Under the pieces are notes generated by a model. The model saw nothing but the letters and a program-made list of their open reading frames with translations, had not been told where the DNA came from and searched no databases. The position numbers and the translations under genes are program-made. Shown piece by piece: positions 17,708-25,598 of a stretch of DNA of 64,000 nucleotides (positions are counted from its first letter, which is position 1; each line of letters begins with the position of its first letter). The stretch spans positions 1-64,000 of the forward strand of contig NZ_JAMXMX010000019.1 in the NCBI RefSeq assembly GCF_024055725.1, read 5' to 3'. Source of the stretch: Actinoallomurus spadix. Its GTDB lineage: Bacteria > Actinomycetota > Actinomycetes > Streptosporangiales > Streptosporangiaceae.

Positions 17708-19426
17708 TCACTTCACCGAGACCATGGCCACGTCGTACGAGCCGCGCCACTCGTCGAGGTAGGTGTTCTTGACGTTCTTGCCGTACAGCCGCAGGTAGAT
17801 CGGGTGGAACAGCGGCACCGTGAGCGCCTGCCGGCCGAGCTCGGCGTCCAGCGCCCCCCAGCGGGGCCGCGCCTGCAGCGGGTCGGAGATCTTGTTGATC
17901 GCGTCGAACTCGGCGTTGACCTTCGGGTCGTCGTACTGGGCGAAGTTGTAGTTGCCGCCGTCCTTCAGGATCTGCCGTCCGTCGAAGATCGGGGCCAGGA
18001 AGGGGCCGCCGGTCGGCCAGTCCGCGCCCCAGCCGGACAGGAAGACGCCCGGCTCGTCGGACGGCTTCGTCTGCGCCGACCGGTAGCTCGCCTGGTCGTA
18101 GGCCTTCAGCCGCACGGTGACGCCCGCCTGCTTGAGGGCCTCCTGCACGGCCGTGGCGACCGCCGGGCCGTCCTGGTTCGCGTCGTTGTTGCGGTGCGCG
18201 AGCGTGATCGTCAGGTTCGGCAGCCCCGCCTGGGCCAGCAGCTCCTTCGCCTTGGCCGGGTTCCCGGTCGGGCCGGCCGGGAAGGCGTCGTACGGCTGGT
18301 AGCCGAACGCGGCCTGGTCGGGCAGGAACGTCGTGGCCGGCGTGGCGAGCGAGCTGCCGCCGACGGCGTTGACCGCCGCCTGCCGGTCGACCGCGTAGGA
18401 GATCGCCTGCCGCACGCGGACGTCGTCGAACGGCTTGACCTTCGTGTTGAAGGCGATGAAGTTCGTGTAGCCGAACCGGCCGCGCACGGTGCGCTTCTTC
18501 AGGTTCGGGTCGGTGGAGATGCGGGCCAGCTCCGCCGGGCTGAGGTCGGTGTCGGTGGTGATCGCGTCGGCGTCCTTGCCCGCACTGGTGCTGAGCCGCT
18601 GGTTGATGACGGCCGCGCTGAGGCCGTACGTCGCCTCGATCCGGTCGGGGCAGGCCAGCCGCTGGTCGTCGACCGCGCGCGACCAGTTGGGGTTGCGGAC
18701 GAGCGTCAGGCTCTTGTCCTGCACGTGGGTCTGTACCTTGTACGGGCCGCTGGAGACCGGGTGCCTCTCGTACGCGGTGCCGCCGTCCTTGGCCTTCGGT
18801 ACCGGGGTGAACTGCGTGGCCGTCGCGACGTACGGGAAGTCGCCTTCGGGCTTGCGCAGCTTGAAGACGATCGTCTTGTCGTCGGGGGTCTGGATCGAGT
18901 CCAGCTCCTCACCCTTGTACGGCCCCTTGTAGTCGGCGCCGCCGACCAGCCAGTCGCGCAGGTACGGGATGCCGCCCGGCAGCTCCGGCGCGAACGACCG
19001 CTCCACGCCCCACTTGACGTCCTTCGAGGTGATGGGCGTGCCGTCCTCGAACTTCAGGCCGTCGCGAAGGTGGTAGGTCCAGGTTCTGGCGTCGTCGCTC
19101 GGCGTCCCGGTGTCGGTGGCGAGGTCCGGGGCGACGGTCGTGCCGGCCTGACCGGGCACGCGCTTGCGCGTGGTCAGGGTCCGGAAGACGAGGGACGGGA
19201 CGGCGCCGCCTCCGGAGGTGTAGATCCGTGCCGGGTCGAAGTGCTCGTCGGTCGCCGAGGTCTGGTCGAGGATGTAGAGCGTCCCGCCCTGGCAGCTCTG
19301 CGGATCGAACGCCGTTCCGGGCGAGGAGGAGGCCGGACCGCCGCCCGAGCAGGCCGTCGCGGCGGCCAGGACGGTGGCGGCGGTGAGCAGGATGGAGACT
19401 CTACGCATCATCGGCGGTGTTCTCAT
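17708..19426 (-). CDS. Peptide/nickel-type ABC substrate-binding lipoprotein
   Basis: A 572-residue SBP_bac_5 (DppA/OppA) protein with a lipobox ending ATAC, Cys26 being the lipidated residue. Family landmarks include TYHLRDGLKFEDGTPITSKDV, a DVRVRQAISYAVDRQA segment and the C-terminal LFHPIYLRLYG. It captures the ligand outside the cell for the downstream permeases. The start is uncertain, because no clear ribosome site precedes the ATG at 19426 or the ATGs at 19411/19408. An AT-rich palindrome lies 60 bp upstream and probably sets its regulation. Length is on the long side for the family. Confidence 0.9.
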   Translation of the reverse strand: MRTPPMMRRVSILLTAATVLAAATACSGGGPASSSPGTAFDPQSCQGGTLYILDQTSATDEHFDPARIYTSGGGAVPSLVFRTLTTRKRVPGQAGTTVAPDLATDTGTPSDDARTWTYHLRDGLKFEDGTPITSKDVKWGVERSFAPELPGGIPYLRDWLVGGADYKGPYKGEELDSIQTPDDKTIVFKLRKPEGDFPYVATATQFTPVPKAKDGGTAYERHPVSSGPYKVQTHVQDKSLTLVRNPNWSRAVDDQRLACPDRIEATYGLSAAVINQRLSTSAGKDADAITTDTDLSPAELARISTDPNLKKRTVRGRFGYTNFIAFNTKVKPFDDVRVRQAISYAVDRQAAVNAVGGSSLATPATTFLPDQAAFGYQPYDAFPAGPTGNPAKAKELLAQAGLPNLTITLAHRNNDANQDGPAVATAVQEALKQAGVTVRLKAYDQASYRSAQTKPSDEPGVFLSGWGADWPTGGPFLAPIFDGRQILKDGGNYNFAQYDDPKVNAEFDAINKISDPLQARPRWGALDAELGRQALTVPLFHPIYLRLYGKNVKNTYLDEWRGSYDVAMVSVK

Positions 19427-19485
19427 TCGGGGGAGGGAACGACGGTGCGGCCCGCCATCGGCGCGGGCCAGGCAGAAATATATAC

Positions 19486-19500
19486 TTTCCTAGTAGGAAA
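19486..19500. promoter_or_regulatory. Palindromic operator in an AT-rich island
   Basis: TTTCCTAGTAGGAAA is a perfect 7-1-7 inverted repeat inside an AT-rich stretch (about 19475-19509) that stands out in this GC-rich window. It lies between the ABC importer operon (starts at 19426, minus) and the divergent hypothetical gene (starts at 19626, plus). The binding protein is unknown and no regulator gene is adjacent. The AT-rich flanks probably hold the -10/-35 of the importer. Confidence 0.6.
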
Positions 19501-19625
19501 AATAAACAACGGCCGAGAAGCGCGCCATCCGGTGTTCCCCCGCGGCCGGTTCCATGGTCGACTAGGGGTCCCCGAACCCGGCCGCACCTCGCGGGCCCCG
19601 CGGCGCGGCACCCGAACGGAGGACG

Positions 19626-20555
19626 ATGAATCCACGGTGGGAGGCCTGGGACCTGCTGGGCGGCGAGTACGACGTCCGGGTGCTGGAGCCGTCTCCGCCC
19701 GCCGTGACGACACCCCCGTGGTACGCCGACGATCCCCTCGCCGGCCCGTACGGCGCCAAGCTCGTGACCCCCCTCTGCGGGCTCGGCCGCTCCTGGGACG
19801 ACCTGGCGCGGGAGCGCCCCGAACTGGCCGGGTTCTGCGCGGACCGCTGGCTGGGTGCCTGGCGCCGCCTCGCTCCGCTGCCCCGGGACTTCGCCGCGAC
19901 CCGCAGGACCCTGCACGCCCTCGCCGAGCACGTCGTCGCGGCCGCCCGGCACGCCGCCAACGGCAGGATCGGCCTGCGGTTCACCCGCGGCGGCTTCGGC
20001 ACGCCCTACTTCGGCGACGACCGGCAGCTCCGCGTCGAGAACGGCCGGCTGGTCGTCGGCGACGCCGTCGCCTCCCCGGAGACCCTCGCGGACGCCGCCC
20101 GCCTGGCCGGTGTCCCGCTGGGGATGCCGCCCGACGCCTACTTCCCGCGGACCCCGGCCGACCCCGCGCTGCCCCTCACCGTCAGCCCGCCCGCCGCCGA
20201 GGCGCTCGGCGCGTGGTACGGCTTCGCCTGGTCGGTGCTGGAACAACTGCGCTTCGACGCCCGCGCGCTCGGCCCGGGCCGGGTGCAGCTGTGGCCGGAA
20301 CACTTCGACGCCGCCGTGGACCTGGGGGACGAGGCCACCGGCCGGCGGGCCGCGTTCGGCGCGTCGCCGGGCGACGCCCAGCACCCCGAGCCGTACCTCT
20401 ACGTAGCGCCCTGGGCCAAGAGGAAGGGCGCGTACTGGAACGACGACGCGTTCGGCGGCGCGTCCCTGCCGTACGCCGCACTCCTGACCGCCGGCGACCA
20501 GCGCGCCACCGCGCTCGGCTTCCTCCGCCGGGGCCTGGACACCCTGAAGGGCTGA
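19626..20555 (+). CDS. Conserved actinobacterial protein of unknown function
   Basis: A 309-residue soluble protein with no signal peptide. It contains segments I recognise as recurring in actinobacterial hypothetical proteins: LRFTRGGFGTPYFG (about 118-131), VQLWPEHFDAAVDLG (about 221-235) and a C-terminal PEPYLYVAPWAKRKGAYWN. The conserved WPEHFD and GGFGTPYF blocks suggest an enzyme or ligand-binding fold, but no function is known to me. GGAGG lies four bases before the ATG. It is divergent from the ABC importer operon and may share its palindromic operator. Confidence 0.75.
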   Translation: MNPRWEAWDLLGGEYDVRVLEPSPPAVTTPPWYADDPLAGPYGAKLVTPLCGLGRSWDDLARERPELAGFCADRWLGAWRRLAPLPRDFAATRRTLHALAEHVVAAARHAANGRIGLRFTRGGFGTPYFGDDRQLRVENGRLVVGDAVASPETLADAARLAGVPLGMPPDAYFPRTPADPALPLTVSPPAAEALGAWYGFAWSVLEQLRFDARALGPGRVQLWPEHFDAAVDLGDEATGRRAAFGASPGDAQHPEPYLYVAPWAKRKGAYWNDDAFGGASLPYAALLTAGDQRATALGFLRRGLDTLKG

Positions 20556-20888
20556 CCCGGCGCGATCGGAGGCGGGACGGCCCTCCGCCGAGCGGGGTCC
20601 GCGGCCCCCGGAGCGCCGCCGGATGATCCCGCACCGGCGGCGAAGAGGTCTTCCCGGACCGCGTCATGTTCGCGTCCAGTCTCGGCATACCCGGTCAAAC
20701 ATCCGCCTCGCCCGTTAAAGAAGTCGGCCGATTCAACTTCACGGGCCGCCGCGATGGGTAACCGAATTGCCGGGGCACATGGGCGGCCTCGGGAGAGACG
20801 CTCCCGGCTCGCGGACGCGGGGGATGACGGCGAATCAGGGCTGACGTCCGTACGTGCCCGCCCACGTCATCGGGGGAAAGGAACGGAA
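20556..20888. other. Intergenic region with no recognisable gene
   Basis: These 333 bases separate two plus-strand genes. Codon-position bias is weak in all frames and I see no RNA-gene-like structure. The end carries the ribosome site of the lipoprotein gene (AAAGGAACGGAA). A stretch around 20701-20745 is slightly AT-richer and may contain its promoter. Confidence 0.5.
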
Positions 20889-21581
20889 ATGCGGAACGGA
20901 GTCATTGCCGCCGGAGTGCTGGCCCTGGGCCTGCTCGGCTCGGCCTGCGGCGAGGGCAGCAAGACCACGCCGGAATCGCAGGGCGGCGGGGGACCGTACG
21001 CCCAGCCTTCCAGCCCACAGGCCTCGCCTCCCGGGGTCTCCCCGTCGGAATCCGAGTCACCGGGGGCGTCCGCGCCCGCGTCGCCGGCGCCGTCCGAGTC
21101 GATGCCGGCCGCCGGCATGGGGGTGCTCAACGCCAAGAAGACGAGTCTGGGCACGATCCTGGTCGATGGCACGGGCCGGACGCTCTACGCCTTCGAGAAG
21201 GACAAGGGCCAGGGCGGCAAGTCCGCCTGTGAGGGCGCCTGTGCGAAGGAATGGCCGCCGTTCACCGCCGGCGGCGGCGCCGCCTCACCCGGTGGGTCAC
21301 CCGGCGCGTCGCCCGGCGGCTCGCCCGGCGCGTCGCCTGGTGGGTCACCCGGTGGTTCGCCTGGTGGTTCACCGAGCGCCGGACCCGGTGTGAAGTCGTC
21401 CATGCTGTCGACGACGACCCGGTCCGACGGGACCAAGCAGATCGTCTACAACGGCTGGCCGCTGTACTACTACGCGAAGGACACGTCGCCCGGCGACATG
21501 AAGGGCCAGGGCGTCACCTCGAACGGCGCGCCGTGGTACGTCGTCGGTGCCGACACGGGGGCTCCGATCACGAAGCACTGA
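20889..21581 (+). CDS. Yx(FWY)xxD-repeat lipoprotein (COG4315 type)
   Basis: A 230-residue lipoprotein: signal peptide, lipobox LLGSAC with Cys20, then a Pro/Ser-rich linker to about residue 75. Two secreted-repeat (PF03640-like) units follow, with the landmark motifs LYAFEKD and LYYYAKD and the intervening CEGACAKEWPPF. A low-complexity SPGG/SPGA insert of seven 4-residue units splits the two repeats. Function is unknown; similar proteins are often induced under envelope or redox stress. The ATG at 20889 has AAAGGAACGGAA upstream. It converges on the M50-like protease gene. Confidence 0.82.
   Translation: MRNGVIAAGVLALGLLGSACGEGSKTTPESQGGGGPYAQPSSPQASPPGVSPSESESPGASAPASPAPSESMPAAGMGVLNAKKTSLGTILVDGTGRTLYAFEKDKGQGGKSACEGACAKEWPPFTAGGGAASPGGSPGASPGGSPGASPGGSPGGSPGGSPSAGPGVKSSMLSTTTRSDGTKQIVYNGWPLYYYAKDTSPGDMKGQGVTSNGAPWYVVGADTGAPITKH
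21285..21368 (+). repeat. Seven 12-bp tandem repeats inside the lipoprotein gene
   Basis: Units of the form TCRCCYGGYGSB (for example TCACCCGGTGGG and TCGCCCGGCGCG) are repeated seven times in frame, encoding Ser-Pro-Gly-Gly/Ala. Such an array can change copy number without a frameshift, so the linker length may vary between strains. Confidence 0.85.
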
Positions 21582-21589
21582 GTCACCGA

Positions 21590-22327
21590 TCACCAGCCCG
21601 GCAGCCGCGGCATCGTGTCCGGCAGCAGCCAGGACCCGCCGGCCAGCAGTGCGGCGACGGCGACCACGCCGAAGCCGAACACCCACAGCAGGCCGGGCAT
21701 GCCGGTCAGGCGGGCCAGTTGGTCGGCGTCGGAGTCGGGTGCGCGGCCCCTGGAGCGCTTGCTCTGCAGCTCCACCACGGGCCGCGCCCCCGCCAGCAGG
21801 AGGAACCACGTGAACGCGTAGGCGAACGCCGCCTGCACGGTGGCCGAGCCGTACCACGACACGGCGAAGATCACCGCGCCGGTCGTGACCACCGACACCA
21901 CGCCGTACGCGTTGCGGACCATGACGAGGATCGCGGCGAGCAGGACGATGCTCGCCCACAGCAGGGCCGTGATGTGCCCGGCGGCCAGGAGCCCCGCCGC
22001 GCCCAGGCCCAGCAACGGCGGCGTCACGTATCCGGCGGACGCGGTGACGATCATCCCGGGCCCGTACGGCCGGCCGCGCGACACCGTCACACCCGACGTG
22101 TCGGAGTGCAGGCGGATGCCCTGCAACTGCCGTCCGGTGACCAGCGCCGCGAACGCGTGCCCGCCCTCATGGGCGATGGTGACGACGTTGCGCAGCGGAT
22201 GCCACACCGAGCGGACGGAGACCGCCACGAGGGCCACCACGCCCGTGACGCCGACCAGCCACCACGACGGGTGCGGCTGCGTGCCGACGACCTCGTGCCA
22301 GACACCGCCGATCGTTGACGTGTGCAA
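21590..22327 (-). CDS. M50-like (site-2-protease type) membrane metallopeptidase
   Basis: A 245-residue polytopic protein with HEGGH in the second hydrophobic segment, the HExxH-type zinc site of the peptidase M50B-like family. About five helices follow; a second conserved region, SAGYVTPPLLG, lies after it. Site-2 proteases cut transmembrane regulators within the membrane, but this small actinobacterial branch has no known substrate. I start it at the TTG at 22327, because AGGAGAGG precedes it at good spacing; upstream codons up to 22420 add only a basic, non-conserved segment. No anti-sigma factor gene is nearby. Confidence 0.78.
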   Translation of the reverse strand: MHTSTIGGVWHEVVGTQPHPSWWLVGVTGVVALVAVSVRSVWHPLRNVVTIAHEGGHAFAALVTGRQLQGIRLHSDTSGVTVSRGRPYGPGMIVTASAGYVTPPLLGLGAAGLLAAGHITALLWASIVLLAAILVMVRNAYGVVSVVTTGAVIFAVSWYGSATVQAAFAYAFTWFLLLAGARPVVELQSKRSRGRAPDSDADQLARLTGMPGLLWVFGFGVVAVAALLAGGSWLLPDTMPRLPGW

Positions 22328-22454
22328 CGCCTCACCTCTCCTCATCGGCCAGCTCACCGTCCCGTACGAGGTACGACGTGTCCCGCCGCGGTGAAGTTTC
22401 GACCACCGGCGAACCCGCATCTCTCTTGGGAGCGGACAGTAGGGTAGGGAGCCT

Positions 22455-23579
22455 ATGAGCGACCCGTTGATGAGCGTTTATCCCCCCTTGGAGCCGGCGA
22501 CCCTGGTCACCCGGCGGTCTCTGCAGTTCCCGTTCAACTCGGACGGGCTGACGCTGACCCACCTCGGGCGTGGCGCGATCTGGCTGGCGCTGAAGGCCCT
22601 CGGCCTCGGGCCGGGACACCGGCTGGCCATGCCCGCCTACCATTGCGGCTCGGAGGTCGAGGCCGCCCGGCTGGCCGGCATCGAGGTCGTGTTCTACCGG
22701 GTGCTCCCCACGCTCGAGGTGGACCACGAGGACCTGTTCCGCGTGTCGCGGCAGTGCCACGCGACCTACCTCATCTCCTACTACGGCTTCCCGATGCCGC
22801 CGCTGCCGCCGGGCACGCTGGTGATCGAGGACGCCGCCCACGCGCTGTTCTCCTACGACGGCGGAGCCGCCATCGGCTCGCGCGGCGCCGCGGCGATCTT
22901 CTGCCCGCGTAAGTCCCTGGGCGTGCCGGACGGTGGCGCCGTGCTCATCCGGGACGGTCACATCGAGGCCCAGGGGCGGCCGCCGTGGAAGCGCATGGCC
23001 CGGTCGATGGCGTCGCAGAGCATGGGCTGGGCCGCCCAGTCGCGGGCGGGCGTGCTGCGGGCTCCCGCGACGAAGGTCTTCCGCAAGGTCAGCAAGGCCG
23101 AGCAGGCGGTCGAGGAGGGCACGCTCACCGAGGTCGTGATCGGCGAGTGGAACCTCGAGGTCGCCGACCTGGAGGTCGCCGCCTCCAAGTCGTCCCGGAT
23201 GACCGAGTGGGCCGTCCACGGCGCCGACGGCGAGGCGATCCGCAGGCACCGCCGCCGTAACTACGCGATCCTGCTGAACGCCCTGCCCGACGTGGTCCCC
23301 CCGCGCTTCCGCGGCCTGCCCGACGGCGTGGCGCCCCTCTACTACCCCGTGCGCGTACCGCAGCGCGACCGGACCATCGCCGAGCTGCAGAAGCGCGGCG
23401 TGCGCTCGATCGAGATCTGGCCCGTGCCGCACCCGCTCCTGGACCGCCGGCGGTTCGCCGAGCTTGAGCCGCTGCGCCACGAGATGCTCGCCCTGCCGGT
23501 CCACCAGGGCCTGTCGGAGTGGCACATGGAGCAGGTCGCCAAGGCCGCCCGCGAGGCCATCATGGCCGCGCACCGATAG
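22455..23579 (+). CDS. DegT/DnrJ/EryC1/StrS-fold PLP-dependent aminotransferase
   Basis: A 374-residue fold-type I PLP protein. EDAAHALFSY carries Asp126, which contacts the pyridine nitrogen, and FCPRKSLGVPDGG carries Lys153 as the likely Schiff-base lysine, matching the DegT pattern. Members transaminate nucleotide-linked keto-sugars. No sugar-nucleotide or glycosyltransferase genes surround it, so its substrate is open. GGGAG precedes the ATG. Confidence 0.8.
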   Translation: MSDPLMSVYPPLEPATLVTRRSLQFPFNSDGLTLTHLGRGAIWLALKALGLGPGHRLAMPAYHCGSEVEAARLAGIEVVFYRVLPTLEVDHEDLFRVSRQCHATYLISYYGFPMPPLPPGTLVIEDAAHALFSYDGGAAIGSRGAAAIFCPRKSLGVPDGGAVLIRDGHIEAQGRPPWKRMARSMASQSMGWAAQSRAGVLRAPATKVFRKVSKAEQAVEEGTLTEVVIGEWNLEVADLEVAASKSSRMTEWAVHGADGEAIRRHRRRNYAILLNALPDVVPPRFRGLPDGVAPLYYPVRVPQRDRTIAELQKRGVRSIEIWPVPHPLLDRRRFAELEPLRHEMLALPVHQGLSEWHMEQVAKAAREAIMAAHR

Positions 23580-23602
23580 CAGGCCGTCAGGGAGCCAGGG
23601 CG

Positions 23603-25297
23603 TCAGGGCGTCTGGGTGCAGAGCGGGTTCCGGTCGCCGTTCCGGTCGATGCAGGGCGGGTAGCCCCGGATGCCGAGCTCGGCGCGCGCGTCGGCGCTGC
23701 CCAGGAAGGCGATGAAGTTCCGCAGCAGCGAGGACCCGCCCGGGGCGCCGGCCGTGTAGAGGTACTCCACGGTCCAGAACGGGTAGCCCTGCGCGATGCT
23801 GGTGGCGTCCGGGAGCCGGCCGTCCAGCGTCACCACGTGGAACTTCTGCAGCCGGGCCGCCGCGGCCTTCGCCGCGGGAGCGTCCGCGTAGCCGATCGCG
23901 CCCGGCGTCTGGGCGACCTTGTCGATGAGCTCGCCCGTGGTGCGCAGCTCACACCGGATCGTCGGCGCGTGCAGTGGCGGGCTGCTCTCCCGGCACTCGG
24001 TCGAGGACGCCGCGCCCTCCGACCGCCCGAGGAGCCTGTTCTGGAAGACCTGGCGGCTGCCGGACTCGCCGTCCCGGCCGACGATTCGGATCGGGACGTC
24101 GTCGCCGCCGAGCTCGCTCCACCGGTGGTACCGGCCGCGGTAGATGTCCCGGAGCTGCGCCAGGCTGAGGTTCGTGACCCCGGTGGCGTCCGAGAGGATC
24201 ACGCTGTAGACCACCACCGCCACCGGATGACTCTTCAGCGCGATCGCCGGGCGGGTGGTGTCCGGCCCGTCGTTGAGCACCGCGAGACCGCCGGGATCCT
24301 CGCCGCCGATCGCGGACAGGTCGTGCATGCCGGCCCGGCTCCCCGCGAGCTGCAGGTCGATCGTCGCCGAGGGACAGGCTCTGCGGTACTGCCGGGCGAT
24401 CTCCCGGAGCGGGTCGGAGAAGGCGCTGGACCCCTCGAGACGGAGGTGGCCGCTCGTGCAGTGGAGCGCCGGGTCCGACCTCCGCTGGTAGTAGTTGGCG
24501 ACCACGTTCCCGGTCAGGGCCAGGGCGAGCACGACCCCCGCGGCGATCGCCGCCACGGGCCAGCCCAGCCTCCGCTGACGTTTCTCGTCCTTCACCCAGC
24601 CGCTGGTCAGGGCGCCGCCCGCCTCGATCTTCTTGCTGATGGCGCCATCGGCGGGATCGCCCTGCTCGCGGAGTACGACGACGAGCTTGAAACGCTGCCG
24701 ACGTTCCAGCGACAGGCCGGTCAGCCGGACGCCGTTCCACTGCCGGACGTCCTCGGGCGGCCCGGCGACCGGGCTCTTGACCAGGCCCGTCAGGCGGTCG
24801 GCCAGTAACCTGCGGAGCGTCCGCACATCGGGCCCGCCGTCGCCCGGAACGACGCTTCCGGGAGTGGCGGTGAAGAACTCCAGGTGGTCCCGCACCGCGT
24901 CATGGAGCCGGTCGGTGCTGGCGTCGGACACGCGCGCGTTCCAGATGACGCGGCCCTTGAAGGTGAACGAGAGCGGCCTGGTGAAGTCGGACGGCTCGAT
25001 GTCGTAACCACCGGTGTTGCGCACGCGGATGATGACGATGCTGAGCCGGTCGAAGGTCCGCGCGTACTCCCGCAGCCGCGGATCCGTGACCGTCGAGCGG
25101 TCGTCCACGTCGTGCAGCGCCACCGGACTGAGACCGATCTTCGAGTTGTAGAGCACCCGATAGGTGATCCGGCGGCGCCGGACGAGGTAGCGGTCGGCCA
25201 GGGGACTGCTGACGAGCAGGACGATGAGGATCCCCAGGAGAACGTTCTCCTGACGTTGCGCGATGAGTTCGGCGATCGCCTGGATCATGGTGAGCAT
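23603..25297 (-). CDS. Two-helix membrane protein with extracytoplasmic PstS-like domain
   Basis: A 564-residue protein. TM1 spans about 18-34 and TM2 about 246-269. Basic residues after TM1 and before TM2 place residues 35-245 in the cytosol and 270-564 outside. The outer part is a PBP-like/PstS domain: LEGSSAFSDPLREIARQY, SVILSDATGVTNLSLAQLRDIYRG and RDGESGSRQVFQ are family landmarks. The inner domain I do not recognise. This layout suggests a sensor or docking protein rather than a free transport protein; no pst permease genes are adjacent. The start could be the fourth codon, also Met. Confidence 0.75.
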   Translation of the reverse strand: MLTMIQAIAELIAQRQENVLLGILIVLLVSSPLADRYLVRRRRITYRVLYNSKIGLSPVALHDVDDRSTVTDPRLREYARTFDRLSIVIIRVRNTGGYDIEPSDFTRPLSFTFKGRVIWNARVSDASTDRLHDAVRDHLEFFTATPGSVVPGDGGPDVRTLRRLLADRLTGLVKSPVAGPPEDVRQWNGVRLTGLSLERRQRFKLVVVLREQGDPADGAISKKIEAGGALTSGWVKDEKRQRRLGWPVAAIAAGVVLALALTGNVVANYYQRRSDPALHCTSGHLRLEGSSAFSDPLREIARQYRRACPSATIDLQLAGSRAGMHDLSAIGGEDPGGLAVLNDGPDTTRPAIALKSHPVAVVVYSVILSDATGVTNLSLAQLRDIYRGRYHRWSELGGDDVPIRIVGRDGESGSRQVFQNRLLGRSEGAASSTECRESSPPLHAPTIRCELRTTGELIDKVAQTPGAIGYADAPAAKAAAARLQKFHVVTLDGRLPDATSIAQGYPFWTVEYLYTAGAPGGSSLLRNFIAFLGSADARAELGIRGYPPCIDRNGDRNPLCTQTP

Positions 25298-25523
25298 GCC
25301 GCCCGTGAGCCCCTCCCCGTGTGAGCGGTTCCACGACTCTAGAGCGACCGGGGGAGGACTCCGCCCGGCGGCGGCTCAATTCACCGGCCTTTCACAGGCA
25401 CGCCGCCTCCGGGCCGCCGGCGGTCCATCCCCACGCCGGCCCGCCTACGCCCATACCGGCCCCGCCCGGGCGGCCATGTGCGGGGCGGCCATGGGCGGGA
25501 ACGGATCCGGCCGGGAACGGAGA

Positions 25524-25555
25524 AGGCGCCCACCCGGGGGACCGGATGGGCGCCT
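25524..25555 (-). terminator. Hairpin terminator of the TPR/CofE-like gene
   Basis: AGGCGCCCA and TGGGCGCCT form a 9-bp perfect stem with further partial pairing around the loop. On the minus strand it is followed by TTCTCC. It lies 32 bp past the stop at 25587. Confidence 0.55.
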
Positions 25556-25566
25556 CGTGATCCGCT

Positions 25567-25598
25567 GACCTCAGATCTCGCGGACCTCAGATCTTGCG
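25567..25598. repeat. 16-bp tandem duplication across the gene end
   Basis: GACCTCAGATCTCGCG and GACCTCAGATCTTGCG lie head to tail with one mismatch. The second copy contains the stop codon of the TPR/CofE-like gene, and the first copy repeats the same stop-containing sequence just downstream, so a recent duplication of the last codons is visible. Confidence 0.8.

Noticed and set aside
16919-20626. Open frame of 1235 codons on the plus strand, antisense to the ABC importer genes
   Set aside because: It runs antisense through several convincing genes, its translation is Arg/Gly/Asp/Val low-complexity and it has no domain. Such frames are expected in DNA with about 73 percent GC.
21285-21368. 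Repeat array considered as a possible CRISPR
   Set aside because: Units are 12 bp, contiguous without spacers, and in frame within a lipoprotein gene.
22455-23579. DegT-type gene as part of a sugar or antibiotic cluster
   Set aside because: No glycosyltransferase, sugar-nucleotide or polyketide/peptide synthase gene lies nearby.
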